NCBI RefSeq assembly: GCF_000701405.1
Contig: NZ_JNIV01000060.1
Location: 1 to 29,004 of the forward strand
DNA length: 29,004 bases
DNA from: Deinococcus marmoris DSM 12784
Lineage (GTDB): Bacteria > Deinococcota > Deinococci > Deinococcales > Deinococcaceae
Direction: 5' to 3'
Positions 7,502-15,415 of the stretch are shown here, piece after piece. Below the pieces are notes generated by a model that did no database searches, was not told where the DNA came from, and was given only the letters and a program-made list of their open reading frames with translations. Made by a program: the position numbers and the translations under genes. The number at the start of each line of letters is the position of its first letter. The first letter of the stretch is position 1.

Positions 7502-7927
7502 TTATTTGACTCGGCTGAATCTCGCGTCCAACTTCGCAAAAATATGATCCGCTGCCGCCGCGTAGGCGCTGCTGTACCGGGCTGTGACCGTGGTGACCCC
7601 CGCAGAGCTAATCACGTTCCAGCTCATTTCCTGGGCAAAATTGGACAGGCTAAACGCCGTGGTGGTGGTCCGGGGCTGTGAGCGCAGGACCACGAGGTTG
7701 CGCTCAATGTCTTCTGCTCGCCAGGGTTGACGGTTACTATCCGTGACAGGCGCAGTCGGCGCGATTGCCACAATTGCTGCCAGCACAGGGCTGTCCTCGC
7801 CCGCTCTTAGCGTGCCGGTGGTGTAACTCGCGCTCATGGTGATTTGTGTCGGTGTGGCGCTAGTGACCACGGGAGCGCAGGAGGCCAGGGCAAGAGCAAG
7901 GGACAGGATCGCAGGGGTTTGTTTCAT
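7502..7927 (-). CDS. Putative lipoprotein of unknown function
   Basis: This 141-residue protein opens with a lipoprotein signal peptide (MKQTPAILSLALALASC), the Cys at 17 being the likely lipidation site. The rest is unrecognised, alanine- and threonine-rich, and predicted to be outside the membrane. The ATG at 7927 follows a GAGG ribosome site. A GTG at 7939 in frame would give four more residues and overlap the upstream gene stop. It is the second gene of a two-lipoprotein operon carried as transposon cargo. Confidence 0.7.
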   Translation of the reverse strand: MKQTPAILSLALALASCAPVVTSATPTQITMSASYTTGTLRAGEDSPVLAAIVAIAPTAPVTDSNRQPWRAEDIERNLVVLRSQPRTTTTAFSLSNFAQEMSWNVISSAGVTTVTARYSSAYAAAADHIFAKLDARFSRVK

Positions 7928-7935
7928 GGTGGGCC

Positions 7936-8631
7936 TCACTGGTTCAGTTGAATATTTTCAATTTTGCTGGGCAGGAGCGCCACGACGGTCTTTTCGATCC
8001 CATACTCGTCGGGCGACATCGAGCCACGGATCAGCACGATGGGCGTCTCCTTCAAAGCGCTCACCAAAGTCTGCGGCACGTCATCCCACTTATAAGTGAC
8101 CCGCGTGGAATAGGCCGCTGTGCCTGGAATCAGATATGGCTCGCTGCTGCCAGCCGTGGTGGGCTTGGCGTCCGCAACGGGTTCTACTTTGGTCACTGCA
8201 AAGCGTCCGAAGCAGAAATAGCTGGTGTCGCCATCGCTCACCCAGTTGGCTTTGTACTTATCCGTCGGGGTCATGACGACTTCTGTTCGGCCTGTGCCAT
8301 CTGGGGTGCGCGTCATCGTCGCTAACCCCTGCTGCTCAATAAAATCCACAAGTGTGACTGACCCGCCGCCAAAGAGGCCGCCCAGAACGGTCTTGTTCAG
8401 AGTCACGCCACGTAAGCACGGGCGCTTAGGTTTTTGATCCAGAGAGAGACCACCGTGATCGGCAAAAAACTGTGCCACTGGGGTCAGTGTTGCTGCACTC
8501 GGCCCGCTGCTGTTCTGGCAGCCTGTCAGCGCTCCACAGAGCGCGAGAACGCCAATAGCGGAATATCGCTGCCCCACTCCTTTCCCCCATAACCGCCATC
8601 GCCAGCGGTGTCCTGCGATCTGCTTGTCCAT
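7936..8631 (-). CDS. Putative lipoprotein of unknown function
   Basis: This 231-residue protein has a long basic N-region, a hydrophobic core and a lipobox LTGC near residue 38. The body has no motif I can name. It contains a repeated Thr/Lys-rich pattern (VVMTPTDKYKANWVSDGD) and the segment DEYGIEKTVVALLPSKIENI at the C-terminus. A strong ribosome site GGAGGAGG precedes the ATG. The next gene starts within a few bases of its stop, so the two probably form one unit. Its presence in a transposon with defence-like cargo is notable, since surface lipoproteins can block phage entry. No evidence here shows that role. Confidence 0.72.
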   Translation of the reverse strand: MDKQIAGHRWRWRLWGKGVGQRYSAIGVLALCGALTGCQNSSGPSAATLTPVAQFFADHGGLSLDQKPKRPCLRGVTLNKTVLGGLFGGGSVTLVDFIEQQGLATMTRTPDGTGRTEVVMTPTDKYKANWVSDGDTSYFCFGRFAVTKVEPVADAKPTTAGSSEPYLIPGTAAYSTRVTYKWDDVPQTLVSALKETPIVLIRGSMSPDEYGIEKTVVALLPSKIENIQLNQ

Positions 8632-8756
8632 CTGGTCCTCCTCCCGTGGGCGCAGCTTTCGCTTCTCACGCCCGCGCTGAGTATAGGCTATGTATGTAAA
8701 TTAGTGGTATTTATTCGGCTGTAGCTTAATTTCATTCCTCCCGACACGCTTGGGGG

Positions 8757-9044
8757 ATGCCGTCTCATCCCAGCCGCAGCAGAAATACCCATGTCGCCAC
8801 AGCGGAAGAACTGGCTTTCCGCATCTCGGTGGGGCAGCGTATTCGTGCGCTTCGGGCCGACAAATACAGCCAGGAAGCCTTCGCGGACGCTGTAGAGGTC
8901 TACAGGACGCAGATGAGTCTGATCGAACGGGGCAAGGCGGACCTGAAGCTCTCGACGCTGTACCGCATTGCCACAGTGCTGGGGATGGAGGCGAGCGAGG
9001 TACTGAACTTAGACGTTGCCTCCCCCTCGCCCAATGAAGAGTGA
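8757..9044 (+). CDS. XRE-family helix-turn-helix regulator
   Basis: This small (95-residue) Cro/CI-type DNA-binding protein has an HTH_3 domain at about residues 25-85. The core is VGQRIRALRADKYSQEAFADAV, then the recognition part VYRTQMSLIERGKADLKLSTLYRIATVLG, all typical of the family. It has no extra effector domain. It is divergent from the lipoprotein pair and separated by 125 bases, and upstream of the AT-rich defence-like operon, so it may control either. The sequence before the ATG is GGGGG, too close for a standard ribosome site. Confidence 0.85.
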   Translation: MPSHPSRSRNTHVATAEELAFRISVGQRIRALRADKYSQEAFADAVEVYRTQMSLIERGKADLKLSTLYRIATVLGMEASEVLNLDVASPSPNEE

Positions 9045-9159
9045 AGCCGTCAGTCTGGCCGAACATGATCTGCTCACCTCACTGCTGAGCCGGGGTGGCC
9101 GGAATAGAAGGATTCCAGTCGCTCAAATGACAGCGAAGGGGTGGACATTCCTTTCCTAG
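9034..9159 (+). CDS. Possible small protein overlapping the XRE gene end
   Basis: An ATG at 9034 opens a 41-residue frame that overlaps the last 11 bases of the regulator gene and ends in TAG at 9157-9159. The product is basic (KSEAVSLAEHDLLTSLLS, then GGRNRRIPVAQMTAKGW). No family is recognised and the frame may be accidental. Confidence 0.25.
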   Translation: MKSEAVSLAEHDLLTSLLSRGGRNRRIPVAQMTAKGWTFLS

Positions 9160-9456
9160 AGCCATGCGATGCGGCCCGCTCACCAGAGGGCGCTGGCGGA
9201 CACCATCCTGAGCAACCGCTGGAGGCCCACTGGCGCTCGGCCTCAGATGAGATGGGGCAGACGAAGTCACTGCCCTCAATGTCCAGGAAAATTCTGGACT
9301 GATTTATCAGCCACTGTAAAAAATAATGCTAAATACTTAAAGCTAATACTACAATTTTTTAGCGATTCCAAACGTACTATAAAAATAAATTCTTATTTTT
9401 CAGAAGCTTGTTTTCATTTCTTACTAAACTCAGTTTTTTATGATTCTCGATAATAC
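9160..9456. other. Intergenic stretch with sharp GC-to-AT change
   Basis: No gene is recognised. Composition switches near 9290 from GC-rich to strongly AT-rich, marking the edge of the AT-rich cargo. A perfect AAAAATAA/TTATTTTT stem with a 4-base loop (9381-9400) could end transcription of the operon entering from the right, but the evidence is weak. Confidence 0.5.
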
Positions 9457-10467
9457 CTAATTTTTCTCGCTATAGATTCTACACATGGGAGATGCAACGA
9501 AAGACTTGACAAAAGCTGAGTGGGCATGGATTTTATCAATCTTCACTGACTCACCCGTTGAGACAATCCTGATCGTTCCAGCGCAGAATTCCTGTGAGGC
9601 ACGACTGGAATAGGGTAGTTCTTCCAAATGATCTGAATATCCAGGGGGTAGATTACCACTGATAGGCACGCTCTCTGAACAATTTTGAGACAGTTGGGTA
9701 CATACAATCCTTAATTCTGAATTACATTCCAAAAGCTTGTCCACTACGGTTTTTAATGGATTTTTATGTTTTCTTCTGCCAGTTGAAAATAAAACAAATT
9801 TGGGAGAAAATAATTTACTAATTTTCTCGGCAAAAGCTATATCTCTTGCCGCAGTGCCAACATGCCCTCCATGATGGGGGTAGACTAAAACTGGTACTGA
9901 CAAATCCTGCCTCGTGCGCGCAATAAAATCAAGTGAGTGATCATCCATATCACCTCCGAATAAAACAATATCTTTACCTTTATCTGAAATTAAATAAACA
10001 GCAGATTGACTATTACTGGTAATTGTTGCTCCACTTAATGTTCTTCCTCCAGCGCCAGACAGTATTGTGCTTATTTGTGGAGCAATTATGTTGACTGCGA
10101 TTGAGCCAATCATACAGATGGGTAATTTTTGGGCATACTGGTGATACACGTTTGTATCGTTCCGAACTACGCTATCTTCAATGGCAGCTAGTAGATCTTG
10201 ATAATGTGGCCCTAATTTTGTGGAATCAGAATTCAGATGTATATTTTTAACTGAGAAATCTTCGCTTAATAGAATGGACGTCAAACCGCCTACATGATCA
10301 TGATCTGCATGAGACAAAAAAACATGTTCTATTTCCTTGACTCCCATTATATCTAAGTTATCTAACAATGCCGATCCTGGGGCAGCATCGATTACTCCGT
10401 AAACTTGGTCACTTTCTATAATTGCGGCATTCCCATGTCCAACATCGATAATGATAATTTGAGTCAT
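9457..10467 (-). CDS. ComEC/Rec2-like metallo-beta-lactamase-fold hydrolase, likely effector
   Basis: This 336-residue soluble protein begins directly with the fold (MTQIIIIDVGHGNAAII). It has the metal-binding motif SHADHDHVGG (HxHxDH type, residues 52-61), GGDMDDH (171-177), YPHHGGH (196-202) and FSTGRRKHKNP (227-237). The latter three are typical of the ComEC-associated MBL domain. Related proteins act as nucleases or phosphodiesterases. No signal peptide or membrane segment is present, unlike ComEC itself. It is the last gene of the four-gene core, with its ATG sharing one base with the stop of the receiver gene (TAATG). A role as DNA- or nucleotide-cleaving effector is inferred from position. 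A C-terminal region of about 90 residues is unassigned. Confidence 0.8.
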   Translation of the reverse strand: MTQIIIIDVGHGNAAIIESDQVYGVIDAAPGSALLDNLDIMGVKEIEHVFLSHADHDHVGGLTSILLSEDFSVKNIHLNSDSTKLGPHYQDLLAAIEDSVVRNDTNVYHQYAQKLPICMIGSIAVNIIAPQISTILSGAGGRTLSGATITSNSQSAVYLISDKGKDIVLFGGDMDDHSLDFIARTRQDLSVPVLVYPHHGGHVGTAARDIAFAEKISKLFSPKFVLFSTGRRKHKNPLKTVVDKLLECNSELRIVCTQLSQNCSESVPISGNLPPGYSDHLEELPYSSRASQEFCAGTIRIVSTGESVKIDKIHAHSAFVKSFVASPMCRIYSEKN

Positions 10468-11231
10468 TATTCGATGTCCTTCCCATAAAGCTTCTTGGTA
10501 ACAAGACTTTCTAAAGAAGATCGCGGTTCACCGGGAATTTCAAACTCATCAAAGTATAATTCCCATGAATTAGATGCACCCAAATTTACCTTTGCAAGTA
10601 AACGAACGCTTAGTGGAGGGTCGGCATTACGGACTAATTTTGAAGTCACATAGTCTGCAACATCATCACCCATTAGAGAGATGGGTAGCCGTATTGCTGT
10701 TTTAGGTTTCCAGCTATCAATAAAAACATCGGCAACTATATCTTCGCCTTCACGATCTATATGCGTTACCTTTACAAAAGTACGGTGTGGCCTGCGATCT
10801 GTCTCAATATTACCTTTGAGTTCTTCGATGCACTTTATCATTCCATCGGCAATTAGTTTAAGATCAACATTTGATCTTTGGAGTAATATGGGAATATTCC
10901 TCCTATATCTTCGTATAGTTGTGTCCACGTCTTGTTCGCCATACTCCGTTAAAAGAAGTGCCGGTAGGCGTTGGGAATATGACAAGGCTACAAATTCTGA
11001 TCCGAAGAAATCGGCAAGAGACCCATGCTGTAGTCTATGGTCACAAATAATACCAGCATTCTGCGGTTCTATCTCTTCCATTAATTCAGAAGTTGTTGAA
11101 AAATGCCCTCTCGTTATAAGTATTGGTTTACAGCCTAAATCTTCAACTTGGTCCTTGATATCTCCAGCGGTGTCCTGATTGTCATCTATAATATAAATGG
11201 TTTCGGGTAGAAATTGCGAAAAATTCGTCAT
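10467..11231 (-). CDS. Receiver-domain protein with novel C-terminal domain
   Basis: The N-terminal part (about residues 10-135) is a response-regulator receiver. It has IIDDNQD with acidic pair D16/D17, CDHRL with the phospho-acceptor Asp at 64, and LLLTEYG with the switch Thr at 95. The conserved Lys before the fifth helix appears to be replaced (IPILLQRS), suggesting altered phosphorylation chemistry or a degenerate receiver. The remaining ~115 residues contain no HTH that I recognise and look like a beta-rich domain (VKVTHIDREGEDIVADVFID). Output is therefore probably by protein contact rather than DNA binding. It sits 9 bases after the dual-GHKL gene and 1 base overlaps the MBL gene, so it is a natural link between kinase and effector. 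Confidence 0.78.
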   Translation of the reverse strand: MTNFSQFLPETIYIIDDNQDTAGDIKDQVEDLGCKPILITRGHFSTTSELMEEIEPQNAGIICDHRLQHGSLADFFGSEFVALSYSQRLPALLLTEYGEQDVDTTIRRYRRNIPILLQRSNVDLKLIADGMIKCIEELKGNIETDRRPHRTFVKVTHIDREGEDIVADVFIDSWKPKTAIRLPISLMGDDVADYVTSKLVRNADPPLSVRLLAKVNLGASNSWELYFDEFEIPGEPRSSLESLVTKKLYGKDIE

Positions 11232-11240
11232 TTTGCGCCC

Positions 11241-13301
11241 TCATTTTATTGGGAGGGTAACAAAAAACTCTGCCCCTCCCAGTGATCCACTCGGAATTAC
11301 GGCTACACTTCCATTCAGATCACTCACTGAGTCGCGGACAATAGTTAAGCCAAAGCCGGTGCCTTGGTTAGATGTAGTCTCCCCTGGATTCCAGATTTTC
11401 TCGATATCGATATTTTGTATTCCTCTGCCATTGTCGCTGTGAATTATTCTCGCGGTTGTCCCTTGATGAATAATTTTAACATTAACCTGTCTTTCCACCA
11501 TTGTCGCACCCCTTTTAGTCAGTGCATATATGGAATTCGTTAAAAGATTAGTTGCAATAGATTCAATCATGGCAATGCTCCCATTGATGATGCATGGAGA
11601 TTGCGGCGGTTCAATAGAGAAAGAAATTTGAGCTTCTTGAAGTAAAGGTGTGAAAAGTTCAGCTATAGTTTGCCAAGTCTCCCTCAAATCTACCTCAGTA
11701 ATTTTACGTTTCCGCCTTACGAGATGGAATATAGGAAATTTTGAATATGAGCTAAGGGAGTTTGAAACAGAACGGATACGGTTTATCGGTTCCTTCAACT
11801 GAGCATCATACCGTTCACCCGCTATTTTCCTACCTCTGCGTTCCAAAGTATTGGCGGAAGATTTTAGAACTGTAATCGGTTTTGACGATTCGTGGGCGAA
11901 AACTGCCGATGTTGTTCCTGCTGTAGCAAGTGACCTATATAACTGTAATTCATCTTGCAGTATATACATCTCACTATTCTTTACTTTTACGAAAGTCTCT
12001 AATGCATCTTCTATATTTCGTTTTTCATCTTTCTGGCTTGCGGATTTAACTGCTGCTCTCAGTGACTGTAAAGCGTTCTTGCTTTCTGCTGGAGCGCTTC
12101 TCTTCTCGCTCTCTCTACGTGCCTCAGCTATTTTTAGTCGTTCCTTACCCATCCATTCCAAGCTGTCTTTAGCGAAGCGCCTCACTTCATTGAAAACCTC
12201 ATTTTCTATGAATCCAATTCTATTCGTGGGTTGATCAAGACGCAATTTTGGATCGTTAATTATTACTCTGCCGATGACATTATTAGTAGATGGACGTTCT
12301 TCAGGTCTTCTAGCTCTCGCAAGATTCATATCGAGCCAATCAAATCCGGGATCTCCATATGGACGAACCCTAATCCCCCGGTGATATATGTGGACGCCTC
12401 CTATCGACTTAAGCCATTCTCTAATTTCTGGAAGTTTTACTGTTTTTTCATTGAAATACTCTGAGCTAAGAATCCATACCCATAGCTCAAATTTCGCAGG
12501 AGGCATTTTATATTTCTTTGATTTTCCATGAGGTATAGTGTCCGAAAAAAGAATTTGTCCAGAACTATCATAAACATCCGCTATACCTTCACCATTTTTA
12601 CCTACGGAAGCAACTAGGCGGTAATTGGCAAATTCAAAATATGACTCATTCACACGTTTAACATATTCTTGAAACTCTTTGCTGATTAGTACAACGTCAA
12701 ATCCATCACTAGTTTCAAAAGGATCTTTCAATAGAACGAGTTCTCTTGTTAATCTAGCGACATCTTCCGTGTTGAGTGGATTTGTAATTTGATCGATATA
12801 TATTTCTGTACCAGATTTGTCTTTTGTTGGTAAACTCGTAATAGAGAGTTTGATATCCTCAATGGCCTCGGCTAGATCAATTTGCGCCCAATCAATTGTT
12901 GTTGTGTGTTCTATTCCTGGCTCACTTTTGGGACGACTTATAATCGTCGTGCTTGAACCTAAGCGCAGGGCGGCGAGCCTACCGAGACCTTTATCCCCAA
13001 CTGTCAGTCTTCCATTTTTTCTCTTAACTCTTGGAGCTTTTCTTGATCTACCAATCATGAAAAAGCCGCTGAGTATATCATCAACAGTCATGCCTTTCCC
13101 ATCATCTTTGATCACTATACTTCCGCCGCGACGACTCACTTTAGTTAAAGAAATTTCACAACGGTTTGCGTCAGCATCGTAAGAATTTTTAACAAGTTCA
13201 ATAAGTCCCTGCTCAGGATTGGGGATAAGTTCCTCTCCTAGCCGTTTCAGGATGTCAGGAGCAAATCTCAGATGGCCTTGATTATCGCTTGGAATGGTCA
13301 C
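11241..13301 (-). CDS. Dual GHKL ATPase: MORC/Hsp90-like N-terminus and histidine-kinase-like C-terminus
   Basis: This 686-residue protein carries two ATP-binding modules. The N-terminal one has ELVKNSYDADA (residues 35-45), KDDGKGM (65-71) and GDKGLGRLAALRLG (102-115), as in MORC, MutL and Hsp90-type ATPases. A middle region (about 200-380) and a coiled-coil-like stretch (about 385-455) follow. The C-terminal part resembles a histidine kinase. The H-box is FAHESSKP with His at about 470, the N-box ATNLLTNSIYA at about 583-593, and the G boxes DNGRG (623-627) and GTGFGL (647-652). No membrane segment is seen, so sensing is cytoplasmic. The GTG at 13301 overlaps the methyltransferase stop by four bases (GTGA). 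A GTG at 13313 is an alternative start. The partner is presumably the receiver protein encoded next. Confidence 0.85.
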   Translation of the reverse strand: MTIPSDNQGHLRFAPDILKRLGEELIPNPEQGLIELVKNSYDADANRCEISLTKVSRRGGSIVIKDDGKGMTVDDILSGFFMIGRSRKAPRVKRKNGRLTVGDKGLGRLAALRLGSSTTIISRPKSEPGIEHTTTIDWAQIDLAEAIEDIKLSITSLPTKDKSGTEIYIDQITNPLNTEDVARLTRELVLLKDPFETSDGFDVVLISKEFQEYVKRVNESYFEFANYRLVASVGKNGEGIADVYDSSGQILFSDTIPHGKSKKYKMPPAKFELWVWILSSEYFNEKTVKLPEIREWLKSIGGVHIYHRGIRVRPYGDPGFDWLDMNLARARRPEERPSTNNVIGRVIINDPKLRLDQPTNRIGFIENEVFNEVRRFAKDSLEWMGKERLKIAEARRESEKRSAPAESKNALQSLRAAVKSASQKDEKRNIEDALETFVKVKNSEMYILQDELQLYRSLATAGTTSAVFAHESSKPITVLKSSANTLERRGRKIAGERYDAQLKEPINRIRSVSNSLSSYSKFPIFHLVRRKRKITEVDLRETWQTIAELFTPLLQEAQISFSIEPPQSPCIINGSIAMIESIATNLLTNSIYALTKRGATMVERQVNVKIIHQGTTARIIHSDNGRGIQNIDIEKIWNPGETTSNQGTGFGLTIVRDSVSDLNGSVAVIPSGSLGGAEFFVTLPIK

Positions 13302-14638
13302 ACATCCCACCACGGAAGATCACGAACTGAACCGACTGTCAAATGGCGGCATCTGATGCGTTCATTGAGCCAGTCGTTGGTCTGTTGCATTTTGAGTCGT
13401 TTAAGCAGTTCCTTACAATCCCTCAAAAGTCCGCTCTTTGGTCTAACGATCAGTAGGTGATTCTCTACTGCGATAGTGGTATTCTCTGAGCCTGCCCGTC
13501 GCACCACTGTACCAACAGCCCGGTATGAGTCGCTTGATCTAGAGGAACGACGTATGATGACAAATGGCGGCTGCGAGGTGGTGCCAGTAAATCTTCTGAA
13601 TTCTTTGTCTGCTCTGATTACGGCCCACGGTTCCAGGACCTTAGCGTGCAAATAAGGGTATTCTTTCCCTACTTCTTTATCTCGGTGAGGCACAACTCTG
13701 CCAACAGAAATATCAAAGAAATCTCCCAGCTTGGTTTGCATATCCAAATGGATATCATTAACGTTAGAGGGCCAAAACGAGCGTCTTTCCAAGATCTCTG
13801 CGGATTGCTCAAAAATACATCGGAATACATCAACACCTGTATCGGCATCAAATTGTCCCAGGATATTAATATGAGCTATCCTTGCGGATTGAGATATTTC
13901 TTCTCGCCACGAACGATAATTGCTTCCAGCGCGTAAGACATCTGGAAGAATTGCATGAACCAAATCCCCCGGCCTACTTTTCTCCAACGCTTTGACTATA
14001 AAATTGGCTGCCTGAGATACTTTTCCAGTGGCCCATGTACATCCTGGTAAACTCTGCACCCTGTTGTAAGGAGGATTCAGAAGTGTGATTTCTGCATGCG
14101 GCCAATCAACATTGAGGGCATCGCATACCCTGAGATGCGGAAACGGTTGTTCCATAACTTCCCTTGAATCCGCAAAAAAGTCATCTCCATACAGGTCACT
14201 CCCCCTGTACGCCGCCAGCAAAACGAGCCTAGCCCTGGTGGAGCGTATGAAACTCGGCTGAATATCAAATCCATAAATTTGCTCTCCCCACGCGAGGACA
14301 GTCGCGTTGAGTGTCCGCTGTACTGGGAGGCGTCTAGCATAAGCCAGGAGAAGATTCCCGCCCCCGCAAGAAGCGTCAAACACACGGCTTTGCATAATCT
14401 GCTCATCTGTAAGGTCTTCAATGAGCTTGTCGGCCATCGAGTCGCTGGTAAAAAATGCCCCGTAAGCGTGGAGTGTCGAGATCGGGACAACATCCCGTAG
14501 GGTTTTTGAAAGCTGTCCGTTCAGCGCGTTTGATACCATCTCCCGCTGGGCCGGAGTCTTGAGGAACTGATCTGGAGTGGTTGCCAAACGCTCGATACTG
14601 GCTACCAGAGGCTCAATGTTTTTGAAGGATTTTAGCAC
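13298..14638 (-). CDS. N6-adenine-type DNA methyltransferase
   Basis: This is a class I SAM-dependent methyltransferase of 446 residues. The SAM-binding motif I is VFDASCGGGNLLLAYA (about 86-101). An acidic residue follows at IYGFDIQ (about 121-127), and catalytic motif IV is NPPY (188-191), the signature of adenine-N6 DNA methylases of the N6_Mtase/Eco57I type. The N-terminal leader and the C-terminal half (about 250-446) could hold the target-recognition region. No nuclease motif is seen in the protein, so it is not an obvious fused type IIG enzyme. The start is GTG, directly after an in-frame TAA and 5 bases behind GGAG. Base composition is intermediate between the AT-rich genes downstream and the GC-rich flanks. 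It could mark self DNA for the neighbouring sensor/effector genes. Confidence 0.85.
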   Translation of the reverse strand: MLKSFKNIEPLVASIERLATTPDQFLKTPAQREMVSNALNGQLSKTLRDVVPISTLHAYGAFFTSDSMADKLIEDLTDEQIMQSRVFDASCGGGNLLLAYARRLPVQRTLNATVLAWGEQIYGFDIQPSFIRSTRARLVLLAAYRGSDLYGDDFFADSREVMEQPFPHLRVCDALNVDWPHAEITLLNPPYNRVQSLPGCTWATGKVSQAANFIVKALEKSRPGDLVHAILPDVLRAGSNYRSWREEISQSARIAHINILGQFDADTGVDVFRCIFEQSAEILERRSFWPSNVNDIHLDMQTKLGDFFDISVGRVVPHRDKEVGKEYPYLHAKVLEPWAVIRADKEFRRFTGTTSQPPFVIIRRSSRSSDSYRAVGTVVRRAGSENTTIAVENHLLIVRPKSGLLRDCKELLKRLKMQQTNDWLNERIRCRHLTVGSVRDLPWWDV

Positions 14639-14811
14639 TTAGACTCCAAGACGAAATACCAAATGTCCGTTGCTGAACGCATATTTACAGGATAGCGGGT
14701 TGACTGTTCCTGCACAAGCTCATTCGAGCTACGAACACTCACGACTTTTTTACCAAGTTTCCGATCCCTCACAATAATACATTTCACCTCGACTTTCTCT
14801 AGATCGGTCAC
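14632..14811 (-). CDS. Small protein (59 residues) at the head of the methyltransferase operon
   Basis: A GTG at 14811 opens a 59-residue frame ending in TAA that overlaps the methyltransferase start by 7 bases (GTGCTAA). It begins 6 bases after the stop of the LexA-like frame, so it may be translated by coupling. The product is basic and hydrophilic (KCIIVRDRKLGKKVVSVRSS, then RSATDIWYFVLESKC). No family is recognised. There is no clear ribosome site before the GTG, and a GTG 13 codons downstream is an alternative start. It may be an antitoxin-like, anchoring or regulatory subunit, but this is speculation. Confidence 0.5.
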   Translation of the reverse strand: MTDLEKVEVKCIIVRDRKLGKKVVSVRSSNELVQEQSTRYPVNMRSATDIWYFVLESKC

Positions 14812-14817
14812 GACTTT

Positions 14818-15415
14818 TTAGCTTGGGAGGGGGAGCGTCTTCCTGGCCCGCCCCGTTCCGATATGCCCCACCAGGCACCCTTGAAACTGCACGTCGGCTG
14901 CGGGCAGGATGATGGGTTCATGGGCGTGATTCTCGCTATGGAGGGACACCACACCATTTAGCCGGTTCCAGCGTTTAAGCGTCGCGGTGCCCTTGTGAGG
15001 CAGGAGAACCAGCACAATTTCACCCCGGAGGGGTTTAACCTGGCTTGGGCGCAGGGCCACTAGATCGCCGTCGTAGATGCCTGCCCTATTCATGCTGTCG
15101 CCCTGGACATGCAAGAAGAAGTCACCCTCCTTTAAATCAAGAATGTCCTGCAAGCGGGCGATTGTGCGCTCAGTGTGTTCCTCAGCCCCCAAGGGTTGCC
15201 CTGCGGTGACGGTGCCGACGATGGGGAAGCGCAGTTCAGTGTCACTGCGTCCAGTGTTCGTCAACAGAATCAGAGCGCGTTGGCGGTTGCCCGCCTCGTA
15301 CTGGACCAGTCCCTTGTCGCGCAGGGCCAGCAGATAGGTGGTAATGCTCCAAGAATCCCGTCAAGCGCGACAGATGGTGAAGATCAACGGGGAACGTCTG
15401 CTTCCCGAAACACAC
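14818..15415 (-). pseudogene. LexA/S24-type autoproteolytic repressor with apparent frameshift
   Basis: The downstream frame encodes the S24 protease half. It has a cleavage-type Ala-Gly (VGTVTAGQPL), the catalytic Ser in QGDSMNRAG and the Lys in GTATLKRW, all as in LexA. Just upstream the same frame reads SITTYLLALRDKGLVQYEAG, the second half of a LexA winged helix-turn-helix. It is then closed by TGA (15361-15363). The missing first half (DLHHLSRLTGF) is in the next frame, starting possibly at GTG 15415, so one extra T around 15349-15356 explains the break. The gene may be inactive, the S24 half may be translated from the TTG at 15264, or the break could be a sequencing error. A working version would make the operon damage-inducible. 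It overlaps the end of the preceding gene. Confidence 0.65.

Noticed and set aside
14739..14819. Direct repeats TCACGACTTTTT at 14739 and 14808 considered as regulator-binding iterons
   Set aside because: Only two exact copies exist and both fall within the 59-codon frame or its start; evidence is too thin.
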